This document shows positions 17,521-26,204 of a stretch of DNA of 64,000 nucleotides, piece by piece. The notes beneath the pieces are model-generated. The model did not search any database. It was not told the DNA's origin and saw only the letters and a list, made by a program, of their open reading frames with translations. Both the position numbers and the translations under genes were made by a program. The DNA lies in the NCBI GenBank assembly GCA_020845495.1, contig JADLFM010000008.1, positions 1 through 64,000 of the forward strand, written 5' to 3'. Source of the stretch: Chloroflexota bacterium (lineage in GTDB: Bacteria > Chloroflexota > UBA6077 > JACCZL01). The stretch's first letter is position 1. Each line of letters opens with the position of its first letter.

Positions 17521-18526
17521 ACCCTACCACTGGTTTAGGTGGAACGTACTGCCGCGGGCGCTCGGTGTGGCACTCCTCGCACTGGCTGGTCCCGTTGGCC
17601 TCGCGCTGGCCCACGATGGCGCGCCGCCCGAGCCACACGATCTCTGGACCACCTGGTCGGCCGATCCGCTCGTCATCGTCGGCCTGATCGCCGGCGGCTG
17701 GCTCTACGCTCGGGGGACGCGTCGCCTCTGGCGTCGAGGCGGAACCGGATGTGGCGTGCGCGGCTGGCAGGCTGCCTCATACGCTGGTGGCCTGCTCGCC
17801 GTTGCCGTGGCGTTGATCTCCCCTCTCGACGCCCTCGGCTCGGCGTTGTTCTCGGCGCACATGGTTCAGCACCTTCTGCTGTTCGTCGTCGCGGCCCCGC
17901 TCCTCGTCCTCGGCATGCCCCTGCTGCCGCTGCTGTGGTCGCTTGGCCTCTCGACACGCCGCGGCCTGGGCGGCTGGTGGCGGCGCACCCGCGTTCTGCG
18001 AGCCGCCTGGGCCGCGCTCACGCATCCGGCCATGGCCTGGATACTCCACGCCGCCACCATGTGGGTCTGGCACGCGCCACCACTCTTCGATGCCACACTA
18101 CGTTCGGGGCTGGTGCATGCGGCAGAGCATACGACCTTCCTCGGCACCGCGCTGTTGTTCTGGTGGAGTGCATTCGGGCTCACGCCGCGCCTTCGGGGCC
18201 GGCGAGGCATCGGCGTCATCTCGATCTTCGCGATGGCGATGCAGAGCGGCCTGCTGGGAGCGGCCATCGCACTGTCCGCCCATCCCTGGTACACCGCCTA
18301 TGCGCAGACAACTCGCATCTGGGGCCTCACGCCACTCGAGGATCAGCAGATCGCCGGGCTGATCATGTGGGTACCTGCCGGAACGGCGTACCTGATCGCC
18401 GCGCTTGGGCTGCTCGGCGTGCTGCTCCAGGCGTCCGAGCGGCCCACGCCCGCCCGAGCCGCTTCACCCAGCAGGCAAGGTCACGATCATCCGGGTGCCG
18501 CTGTCCTCCGGGAACTCGGCTCGTAG
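17510..18526 (+). CDS. ctaG: CtaG-like cytochrome c oxidase assembly protein
   Basis: This is a 338-aa integral membrane protein of the caa3_CtaG family. It has about seven hydrophobic segments and the conserved AHMVQHLLL and HAAEHTTFL motifs with possible metal-ligand His. The N-terminus carries a signal-like hydrophobic stretch, then HDGAPPEPHDLW. The family helps assemble the copper site of cytochrome oxidase in the membrane. The frame is open back to 17405; ATG 17510 gives a normal N-terminus but has no ribosome site and sits inside repeat B. No oxidase subunits lie nearby. Its last 63 nt overlap the 3' end of the opposing histidine kinase gene. Confidence 0.85.
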   Translation: MEIPPYHWFRWNVLPRALGVALLALAGPVGLALAHDGAPPEPHDLWTTWSADPLVIVGLIAGGWLYARGTRRLWRRGGTGCGVRGWQAASYAGGLLAVAVALISPLDALGSALFSAHMVQHLLLFVVAAPLLVLGMPLLPLLWSLGLSTRRGLGGWWRRTRVLRAAWAALTHPAMAWILHAATMWVWHAPPLFDATLRSGLVHAAEHTTFLGTALLFWWSAFGLTPRLRGRRGIGVISIFAMAMQSGLLGAAIALSAHPWYTAYAQTTRIWGLTPLEDQQIAGLIMWVPAGTAYLIAALGLLGVLLQASERPTPARAASPSRQGHDHPGAAVLRELGS

Positions 18527-21500
18527 CTGTCCGCCATGTCGCGCCACGATCTGATGGCTGATGAAGAGCCCGAGGCCCATGCCGCTCGTGTGCTCGCCCG
18601 CGTGCGCCTGATAGTACCGCTCGAAGACGCGCGTGCGGTGCTCGGCCGGGATACCAGGGCCGAAGTCACGGATGGCGACGGTCGAACACCCGGCCGCTCG
18701 CTCGATCGTGATCTCGACCGGCCGGCCGCCAGGGCTGAACTTCACAGCGTTGTCGACCAGGTTCGTGAAAACCTGCTCGATCCGGAGCGGGTCGCCGAAG
18801 GCGGGAACGCTGGCCGGAGCGCCGCACAAGACGACCCGCTCGGGGCCAAACCGCACGTGAGCGGCCTCGATCACGGCCGAAAGCAGTCCGACGAGGTCGA
18901 AGGAGCGCTGTTCGATCTGGCTCTGGCCGGTCGCCATCCGAGCGACTTCCAGCAGGTTGGCGATCAGGCCGCTCATCCGACCGGACTGGCGGTCGATCGC
19001 GCCGAGCGCTTGCCGAGCGAGCTCAGGCGTCAGCGCCCCCTCCGTGTCGAGCGCGCGGACCGCAAGCTGTGCGAAGCCGCGTAGGCTCGTGATCGGGGTC
19101 TTGAGCTCGTGTGCTGCGACCGACAGGAACTCGTCGCGCAGGCGCACTGCCGATTCGGCGTCTGCACGGGCCTGCCGCTCGGCCGCGAAGAGGCGGGCGT
19201 TGTCGATGGCCAGCGCGGCTCGGGCAGCCAGGTCTTCAGCCAGTGTCAGGTCGTTGGCATCGTATTGTCGCCCCGGCTGGCTCGACATCAAGCTGAGTGT
19301 CCCGAGCATGTGGCCACGCGCCCGTAGCGGTACGACGATCGCCGAACGCAGCCCGAGCGCCTCGAGCACTCGCCGCTCGTCGGCGCTAACCCCGAGCGCC
19401 ACGAAGGTCCGCGCATCAACCCGCGTCGCCAGCAGCGGATACCCGCCGAGGAATGGATGTGTGAGATCGGCCGCCGGGCCTGGGCCGGGCGGGAGGCGCC
19501 GTAACTCCTCGACGAGGCCACCTTGGGCCGCGTCTCGGTGCCCCATGACGACCCGTCGAAGCGTCTCGTCAGCGCCGACGGCGTCGACAGTGCACCAGTC
19601 GGCCAGGGCGGGCACCACGAGCCGTCCGAGCGTCTGGACGAGCGGTCCCTCTTCGATCGACTGTGCCAGCGCACCACTTGCTTCCGCGAGCAGCCGCAGC
19701 CGCGCAGTTGCACGCTCGCGTGCCGCGGTTTGCCGGACCAGCCGGCGCTGTAAACCGGCGAATGCATCGGCGAGCCGCCGGACTTCCGTGACCCGGCTCT
19801 GCGGGAGCGCCGTCCCCAGCGATCCGGGGGTCAGCGTTTCAGCGGCGCGGGCGAGCACGGCCAGCGGCGCAGCCAGCCGCTCGGCCAGAACCGCTCCCAG
19901 GATCGCGGCGATCAAGAAGGCAGCGAGGAGTACCCCGAAGGTGAGATCGCGGCCGGCGCGGACAGTGGTCAGCGCTGATTCGGCAGGCCGGACCACGAGC
20001 ACGGTCCACGCGGGATCGGCGAGGCGCGCGTAGGCAACCAGGTCGTCAAGGTTCGCATCGCGCACACGCACGCTTCCCTGGTCGGCTTCCTCCTGCTGGC
20101 CGATGCTGGCGAGCGGCTCACCGATCTGGCGCCCAACGACTCCGGCTGACATGAGATGCATGCTGTCAAAGGCGATGACGACACGGCCGGTGCCGTCCAC
20201 GACGGCTGTCGCAGTGCTGTCGCGTGGCACACCCCGTTCGAGCAGCCGGGCCAGATCGGCTGGCCGGGTCTCGGCGATGACAGCGCCGGCGAACCGATTG
20301 CCGTTATCACGCAGCGGCGCAGCAACGAGCAGGCGCGCGTCCGCATCGCGCTGGTTGGCATCCTGCTGGGTGTTGAACTGGGCGGCGCTGGACGGACTGG
20401 CGCTGGACGGACTGGCGCTGGACGGGGCGGCGCTGGACGGGGCGGCGCTGGACGGGGCGGCGCTGGACGGGGCGGCGCTGGACGGGGCGGCGTGTACATC
20501 GACGGCGAGGACCACGGCAGTCTTGCCGGTCTGCCGAACTGCCTCGAACACGTCGTTGCCGGCAGCCGCCGGCAACGGTGGTACACCAATGCTCACCACA
20601 ACCTGTCCGCCGGCATCGTAGACGCCGATTGGGGCGGCACCGGGGAGCGATCGTTGGCCGGTGACGAGGACGACGGGGTCGAGGTCGGACAGGTTGACCT
20701 CAGCCGGTGGCCTGGTGCCGATCTCCTCGGCGAGTTGCAGCACGGCGTTTTGCTGGTCCCGCAGGTCGCCCGACAAATTGGCCGCGAGGGCCGAGGCAGC
20801 AGCCTGCTGGTGTTCGAGCGTCTGCGCCAGGACACCCTGTTCCTCGCGGCTCGTATCCAGAGCGGCTAGCAGGAGCAAGGGGGCAGCAGCCGAGATGGCC
20901 AGCGCCAGAGCGAGGCGTGCACGCAGCGAGCGGGGGTCCGCTCGACGTAGGCGCGGCCCCATCACCGGTAGCAGGATTAGCAATGTGCCATAGCCGCCGT
21001 AGTACAGCAGACCCGTCCAGATCCGCTGAGGCAGGGCGCCGCTGGCCACCCAGCCAAGGTACACCAACCCGAGCGCAACCTGAGCGATCGGTGCGATGAC
21101 GGCCATGCGGCGTGGGGCGAGGAGCCCTGCGAGCAGCGCGCTCCCGGTCAGCACGAACCCTGCGCCATAGGCGCTGAGGTAGGGTAAAGGCGGCGCAAGC
21201 AGCGGGCTAGCCAGCCGATCGGGGATGGCCATCAGGAGGACGCCGCTGCCGATGGCGCTGAGCGCCATGACGACCTCGAAGAGGCCGATGCTGGCCCCGG
21301 CGGCGGAGCGGAGGAGCGGTACCACGATCGTGACGGCGCTCAGGACGCTGTAGACCACCACTCCAGTCCAGCTACCCGTTCGCAGACAGCCGACTGCGAG
21401 TAGCAGCAGTATGCCGCCGGCAAGCAGATGGAGGATCGCGGCGGCTGGCCGAGGCGGGTCGAATACGGCGACGACCAGCAGCCCCGCGCCGCTGCCAAGA

Positions 21501-21667
21501 AAGACGAGCGCCCAGACGTCCAGATGCTGCTGGAACAACGTATAGGCCGGGCCGGCGAACTGATGGGGAGCCACCAGCATGAGCGCGCCGGTCAGCGCGC
21601 ACAGCGACCCCACCGCCCAGCGCAAGATGCCCGGGTGCGCCCCGCCCTTGTACCCTACTGTCAGCAT
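18464..21667 (-). CDS. Membrane sensor histidine kinase with GAF domain
   Basis: This 1067-aa protein starts with a block of about eight hydrophobic segments (residues about 15-240). A large extracytoplasmic sensor region with an Ala/Pro/Ser repeat spacer follows (about 393-428). Then come a membrane segment near 575-600, HAMP, a GAF domain (about 665-810) and HisKA with phospho-acceptor His853 in AAHELKTP. The HATPase domain has the N box DNAVKFSP, G1 DFGPGIP and G2 GMGLGLF. It should phosphorylate a response regulator that is not encoded here, so it is an orphan in this window. No obvious ribosome site was noted. It overlaps ctaG tail-to-tail by 63 nt. Confidence 0.92.
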   Translation of the reverse strand: MLTVGYKGGAHPGILRWAVGSLCALTGALMLVAPHQFAGPAYTLFQQHLDVWALVFLGSGAGLLVVAVFDPPRPAAAILHLLAGGILLLLAVGCLRTGSWTGVVVYSVLSAVTIVVPLLRSAAGASIGLFEVVMALSAIGSGVLLMAIPDRLASPLLAPPLPYLSAYGAGFVLTGSALLAGLLAPRRMAVIAPIAQVALGLVYLGWVASGALPQRIWTGLLYYGGYGTLLILLPVMGPRLRRADPRSLRARLALALAISAAAPLLLLAALDTSREEQGVLAQTLEHQQAAASALAANLSGDLRDQQNAVLQLAEEIGTRPPAEVNLSDLDPVVLVTGQRSLPGAAPIGVYDAGGQVVVSIGVPPLPAAAGNDVFEAVRQTGKTAVVLAVDVHAAPSSAAPSSAAPSSAAPSSAAPSSASPSSASPSSAAQFNTQQDANQRDADARLLVAAPLRDNGNRFAGAVIAETRPADLARLLERGVPRDSTATAVVDGTGRVVIAFDSMHLMSAGVVGRQIGEPLASIGQQEEADQGSVRVRDANLDDLVAYARLADPAWTVLVVRPAESALTTVRAGRDLTFGVLLAAFLIAAILGAVLAERLAAPLAVLARAAETLTPGSLGTALPQSRVTEVRRLADAFAGLQRRLVRQTAARERATARLRLLAEASGALAQSIEEGPLVQTLGRLVVPALADWCTVDAVGADETLRRVVMGHRDAAQGGLVEELRRLPPGPGPAADLTHPFLGGYPLLATRVDARTFVALGVSADERRVLEALGLRSAIVVPLRARGHMLGTLSLMSSQPGRQYDANDLTLAEDLAARAALAIDNARLFAAERQARADAESAVRLRDEFLSVAAHELKTPITSLRGFAQLAVRALDTEGALTPELARQALGAIDRQSGRMSGLIANLLEVARMATGQSQIEQRSFDLVGLLSAVIEAAHVRFGPERVVLCGAPASVPAFGDPLRIEQVFTNLVDNAVKFSPGGRPVEITIERAAGCSTVAIRDFGPGIPAEHRTRVFERYYQAHAGEHTSGMGLGLFISHQIVARHGGQLRAEFPEDSGTRMIVTLPAG
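20385..20489 (-). repeat. 15-bp tandem repeat inside the histidine kinase gene
   Basis: Seven perfect-length 15-bp units (GCGCTGGACGG plus GGCG or ACTG) code for five AAPSS and two ASPSS pentapeptides. The repeat is in frame and sits in the extracytoplasmic sensor. Five units are identical, so copy number is probably variable. Confidence 0.9.
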
Positions 21668-22077
21668 CGGAAACTACCGCTCGTCGGGAGCCTTCCCCGG
21701 TTGCAGAGCGCGCGTGTGCGCTCGAAATCAACGCGATCCGACGAGGTGGGCGTGGCCGTACTCCGGGCAGCGTCTATCATCAGCACTACCCACGACCATG
21801 GATGCTGCCCCAACTATCGGTGCAGCCCGGCGCCCGCCATCGGTCATCGTACCAGAGGCGACGATATCGTGCGCCCCTATCCCTGCCTCGCCGGCCTCGA
21901 CGCTTGATCGACGGTTCACCGATCTCCGCACGCCGCTTCCTGCTCGCGACTCCGTACTCTACTCTCGAGTCAGCGGCACACTCCCTGCACGAGCGTCGAT
22001 TGGGGGTTGCCGAGCCGTACGGGTCGATGGCTGGCGTGTGGGCAGCGGAGCGGGCTCAGGAGGAGCAGAGCGAGACC
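21668..22077. other. Intergenic region upstream of histidine kinase and HMCES gene
   Basis: About 410 bp lie between divergent genes. Both promoters should be here, but I see no clear hexamers, operator or terminator. ORFs running through it do not resemble proteins. Confidence 0.45.
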
Positions 22078-22773
22078 ATGTGTGGACGGTACACGCTGAC
22101 AACGCCAGAAGAGCTCGCGGAACGCTTCGGTATCGCTGGATTGAGCGAGGTGCGGATCGAGCCGCGCTTCAACGTCGCGCCGTCGCAGTCAGTCCCAGTT
22201 ATCGTCGGTCACGACGGCGGGCCGGCGCTCGTCTCGATGCGCTGGGGATTCCAGCCTTCCTGGATGAAGGAGACCGGCCAGCGGCCCCCGCCGATCAACG
22301 CGCGGGCGGAAACCCTGTTGGAGCGCCCGATGTTCCGAGGCGCCGTCGCCCATGGCCGCTGCCTGATCCCGGCCAACGGCTTCTACGAGTGGATGGCGGT
22401 ACCAGGGAAGAAGACGAAGCAGCCAGTCTACGTACGATTGAAAGATGGCGGCTTGTTTGCGTTCGCTGGCCTGCATACGCGCGGCCGTGAGGACGTTGGC
22501 GAGACGTGCGTGATCGTGACGACGGCCGCCAATGCGCTGCTCCAGCCGGTCCACGACCGGATGCCGGTGATCCTGAGCCGTTCGGTCGAGGAGCTCTGGC
22601 TCGATCCATCCCTTGACGACGCGCGAGCGGCGATGGCCGGGCTTCAACTGGTCGAGCAGGACCGGCTGGAGGTGTACCCCGTCTCCACGCTCGTCTCGAA
22701 CGTCCGCAATGACGGGCCGTCCTTGCTCGAACCACTCGAAGATGCGCCAGCAGGCGTCCCTCGGCTCTTCTGA
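22078..22773 (+). CDS. SOS response-associated peptidase / HMCES DNA-protein crosslink protein (YedK-like)
   Basis: This 231-aa SRAP-family protein covalently captures abasic sites in single-stranded DNA through Cys2, shielding them from strand breakage. The start MCGRYTL places the essential Cys directly after the initiator Met. Other family residues are in FNVAPSQ, INARAET (Asn), GFYEW (Glu) and HDRMPVIL (His). ATG 22078 follows AGGAGGAG; in-frame upstream starts would bury the catalytic Cys and are rejected. Length is typical. A terminator lies downstream. Confidence 0.95.
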   Translation: MCGRYTLTTPEELAERFGIAGLSEVRIEPRFNVAPSQSVPVIVGHDGGPALVSMRWGFQPSWMKETGQRPPPINARAETLLERPMFRGAVAHGRCLIPANGFYEWMAVPGKKTKQPVYVRLKDGGLFAFAGLHTRGREDVGETCVIVTTAANALLQPVHDRMPVILSRSVEELWLDPSLDDARAAMAGLQLVEQDRLEVYPVSTLVSNVRNDGPSLLEPLEDAPAGVPRLF

Positions 22774-22788
22774 ACGGTCTGCGTGGCA

Positions 22789-22810
22789 CGCAAAGGCGGC
22801 ACCGCTTGCG
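22789..22810 (+). terminator. Hairpin terminator between HMCES and rhamnosidase genes
   Basis: The stem CGCAA+GCGG pairs with CCGC+TTGCG with a 2-nt bulge and a 2-nt loop, 16 nt past the stop codon. It could serve both convergent genes. Confidence 0.5.
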
Positions 22811-22952
22811 GGACGCAGGCGGCGAGTCCGGCTTTGTGCTGCCCTAAGGCTTCCCTACGCCGGTACCACGATGAATCCCACGCCCGCCCTGGCCACGACC
22901 GTGAAGGTTCTACCCCGACGCTGGTGGAGACGGCGCGGCCAGAGTCGGGCGG

Positions 22953-25829
22953 TCAGGCTGGGAGGGCAGTCAGCGCTGACTCGATCTCGGCGGTCAGGCG
23001 CGGGTCGGTCGAGAAGGCCGCGAGGAGTTGCCGCAAGGGCACCCCGCCGTAACCTGGCACGGATGCGCCCAGATACTGCATCAACCCTGACCGACGGCGC
23101 CCGACCACGGCCGCCAACGCTTCGAACGCGGCCCGATCGTCGCGAACGTCGTCCAAGGTGCTGTCGAGCGACATCCGCCGATGCGGCGTGGCCTGCCCAA
23201 CATATGGGTACGTCCACACGTGCGTGCCGGCCGCCACGTCGATCGGCGCGCCGTCGCGACCGGGGAGGATGATCCGCGCCGTCGCGTTCGGCGGTACGAC
23301 GGCGGTGACGCGCATCTGCCCGTCCTCGATGGCCCAGGATGCTTCGGCCATACCGTAGGGGGTGCGGTGGCGGGCGCGTGCCCAGGTCAGCCCGCCGCCG
23401 ACGCGCGGACGTACCTCCATCCGGCGGTAGCCAGGTGCAGTCGGCGCCAGTCCCGCCACCGAACGGTGCAACCAGTCGACGACCGCGCCCAGCGCGTAGT
23501 GGTTGAACGAGGTCATCTGGCCCGGGTTGACCGTCCCATCCGGTAGGAGGCTGTCCCACCGCTCCCAGACGGTCGTCGCACCCATCGTGACCGGGTAGAG
23601 CCAGGACGGACAGTCGCGCTGGAGCAGCAGCCGGAAGGCGGCCGCGTCCGCGCCGGCACTACAGAGGGCGTCGCAGATGAGCGGTGTTCCCACAAAGCCG
23701 GTGCTGACCCGGTAGCCGGCGTCGCGAACGAGGCTGACCAGCCGCTCGCCGGCGTGCCGCCGCTGCTCCGGGTCGGGCAGCAGCGCAAACTCCAGGGCAA
23801 GCGCGTAGGCCGTGGCGGCATCGCTCATCAGCCGACCGGCCGGCGTCACGTACTCACGGTTGAAGGCGGCACGCGCCTCGGCGGCCAGCGCGACGTAGCA
23901 CGCCTCGTCGCCCGGACGACCGAGCAGGCCGGCCGTCTGTGCCAGAATCTCGGCCGACCGGGCGAAGTAGGCGGTCGCCACGAGTTGAGGATTGGTCCGA
24001 GCTTCGGCCGGCGAGTCCGGCGGCGCACCCGGATCCAGCCAGTCGCCGAACTGAAACCCGCGATCCCAGAGCCGGCCCGGCCCCGCGATATCTGCGACAC
24101 GGTCCACCCAGGCCCGCATGCTGTCGTACTGTGCAGCCAGAATGCCCAGGTCGCCGTACCGTTGAGCGAGCACCCACGGCACGATGACGGCGGCATCGCC
24201 CCAGGCGGCGGCCGGCGTCGGCGGGCCGGCCACGACGTTCGGGACGACGAACGGCACGACCCCGCCCGCGTCCGCCTGCTCGGCGGCGAGGTCGGCCAGC
24301 CAGGAGGTGAGGAAACCGGCTACGTCGTACAGGAATGTGGCGGTCGGCGCGAAGACCTGGATGTCGCCGGTCCAGCCAAGCCGCTCATCGCGCTGGGGAC
24401 AGTCGGTCGGCACGTCGAGGAAGTTGCCGCGCATGCTCCAGACTACGTTCTCATGCAGTCGTTCGAGGAGCGGGTCGGAACAGGCGAACCAGCCCCGCCG
24501 TTCGAGGTCGGAGTGGCAGACGACGGCGACGACATCGTCTGGCCGAAGCTCGCCTGGCCAGCCCTCGATCTCGGTGTAGCGGAAGCCGTGGAAGGTGAAG
24601 CGCGGCTCCCAGATCTCCACTCCGGCGCCCCGGAGCGTATAGCGGTCGGTGGCCAGGGCGGTACGGAGCGGGCGGGTGCATAACTCCCCGTCCTGGAGGA
24701 CTTCCGCGTGCCGCAGGGTGACAGTCTGCCCGCGCGCTCCCTGCACCGCGATGCGGAGCCGTCCGACGAGGTTCTGACCGAAATCGACGATCGTCTTCCC
24801 GGATGGCGACCGCCTGATGTCGACCGGTGCAACGATCTGGGTGCGCCGTACGGGCGGCCCGGTTGGTGCGGCGAGCGTCCCAAGTTCGCGATCGAGCAGT
24901 CGGACGCCAGCCCATCCGCCGTCGTCGTAGCCGGGCATGTCCCAGCCTGGGCGTTCGAGACGGGCATCGTAGGTCTCGCCGTTGTAGAGGTCGCTGCTCG
25001 AGATCGGGCCGGTCGCGGCGCGCCACGCCTCGTCGGTCACGATCCGCTCGGTCGACCCATCGGCGTACTCGACTTCCAGTTGGGCGAGCAGTGCCAGCCG
25101 GTCCCCGTAGATGTTGCGCCGCCCGCCGCCGAAGCCCAGCCGGCCCCGGTACCAGCCGTCGCCGAGGATTGCGCCGAGGGCGTTGTGGCCGACGCGGAGC
25201 AAGCGGGTCACGTCGAAGGTCTGGTAGCGCAGCCGATGGTGGTAGCTGGTCCAGCCCGGCGCGAGCACCTGATCCCCGACTACCGCACCGTTCAGGTACC
25301 CCTCATAGACGCCGAGTGCGGTGACGTAGAGGCGTGCCCGTCGCACCTCCCCGCGAAGCTCGAACTCGCGACGGAGTAGCGGCGCAGGCTGGGGCGCACT
25401 CGTATCCTCGGCCCAATCTGGGGTAATAAAGCGTGCCGTCCAGTCGCTGGTGTCGAGCAGGCCGGCCTCGAGGGGGGCAGGCATACTCCAGGGCGCTTCC
25501 CGGCCGTCGCTACTCCAGGCCCGGACTCGGACCGTCAGGCGCTCGCGGGAGATAAGCGGCGCGAACGGCCAGGGGACTAGCACCGACCGATCCGATGCCA
25601 CGCGCCCGGTCTCGCCGCGTAGCGCCCCGTCGTCGGCGTGAACCTGGATCTCATAGGCAGTTTGCTGCCAGCCTTCGACGCTTGCCTCAACCACCCAGGA
25701 GAGCCGGGGTGCGGCCGTCCCGATGCCGAGCGTCTCGGCAAGATGCTCGAAGCGCACGGCGGCGATGGTCACACCGGCCGCGCCGGGGCGGGGGTGCGAA
25801 GCCTGCGAGGTCGGCTGATCGTAAGTCAC
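22953..25829 (-). CDS. Alpha-L-rhamnosidase (GH78)
   Basis: This 958-aa enzyme releases L-rhamnose from plant glycosides or rhamnogalacturonan. The layout fits GH78: an N-terminal beta-sandwich pair, a carbohydrate-binding region, an (alpha/alpha)6 catalytic domain (from about residue 430) and a C-terminal beta domain. The conserved acid-residue block is DCPQRDERLGWTGD; later come WGDAAVIVPW and VTMGATTVWERWD. No signal peptide is visible, so it would act on imported rhamnosides. The start is GTG 25829 after GGGAGGCG. A rhamnulokinase at the right end of the window fits the same sugar. Confidence 0.92.
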   Translation of the reverse strand: MTYDQPTSQASHPRPGAAGVTIAAVRFEHLAETLGIGTAAPRLSWVVEASVEGWQQTAYEIQVHADDGALRGETGRVASDRSVLVPWPFAPLISRERLTVRVRAWSSDGREAPWSMPAPLEAGLLDTSDWTARFITPDWAEDTSAPQPAPLLRREFELRGEVRRARLYVTALGVYEGYLNGAVVGDQVLAPGWTSYHHRLRYQTFDVTRLLRVGHNALGAILGDGWYRGRLGFGGGRRNIYGDRLALLAQLEVEYADGSTERIVTDEAWRAATGPISSSDLYNGETYDARLERPGWDMPGYDDGGWAGVRLLDRELGTLAAPTGPPVRRTQIVAPVDIRRSPSGKTIVDFGQNLVGRLRIAVQGARGQTVTLRHAEVLQDGELCTRPLRTALATDRYTLRGAGVEIWEPRFTFHGFRYTEIEGWPGELRPDDVVAVVCHSDLERRGWFACSDPLLERLHENVVWSMRGNFLDVPTDCPQRDERLGWTGDIQVFAPTATFLYDVAGFLTSWLADLAAEQADAGGVVPFVVPNVVAGPPTPAAAWGDAAVIVPWVLAQRYGDLGILAAQYDSMRAWVDRVADIAGPGRLWDRGFQFGDWLDPGAPPDSPAEARTNPQLVATAYFARSAEILAQTAGLLGRPGDEACYVALAAEARAAFNREYVTPAGRLMSDAATAYALALEFALLPDPEQRRHAGERLVSLVRDAGYRVSTGFVGTPLICDALCSAGADAAAFRLLLQRDCPSWLYPVTMGATTVWERWDSLLPDGTVNPGQMTSFNHYALGAVVDWLHRSVAGLAPTAPGYRRMEVRPRVGGGLTWARARHRTPYGMAEASWAIEDGQMRVTAVVPPNATARIILPGRDGAPIDVAAGTHVWTYPYVGQATPHRRMSLDSTLDDVRDDRAAFEALAAVVGRRRSGLMQYLGASVPGYGGVPLRQLLAAFSTDPRLTAEIESALTALPA

Positions 25830-26204
25830 CCGGTCGCCTCCCGCTCGACGTACTTTGGCGCTGTGCCTTCCTCGAGAGTCTGGGTGCCGGTACCTTCGAC
25901 AGTCTGCCTGCTTATGCGTCTGTCTGGCAGATACGACGGCACAGCGCGTGGGTACAATCGTGACAGTGTACGCCGGCGACGAGCCGCTCCGCGCCGGCCG
26001 CGGCGACCCGTAACCTGACTGATGAATGGTGGCAGGCGTATCGGTCCACCATCTACGCTGGAAAACCTGGGCACGAGCACGCGGGAGCCTGGGAGAGCAG
26101 CGCTCTCGACGACCGGCGGCGGGATGGTAGATGAGCGTGCCCTGGACTGGGTTCGACCGGCCCCGAACTGGCGGGCAGCGTGGTACGACCGTGGAGGGTG
26201 GACC
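25830..26204. other. Divergent intergenic region (rhamnosidase / repeat protein)
   Basis: About 375 bp. It should hold both divergent promoters. An open frame joins the repeat-protein gene upstream to 26022, but it lacks the composition of the protein proper. No clear operator was found. Confidence 0.4.
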
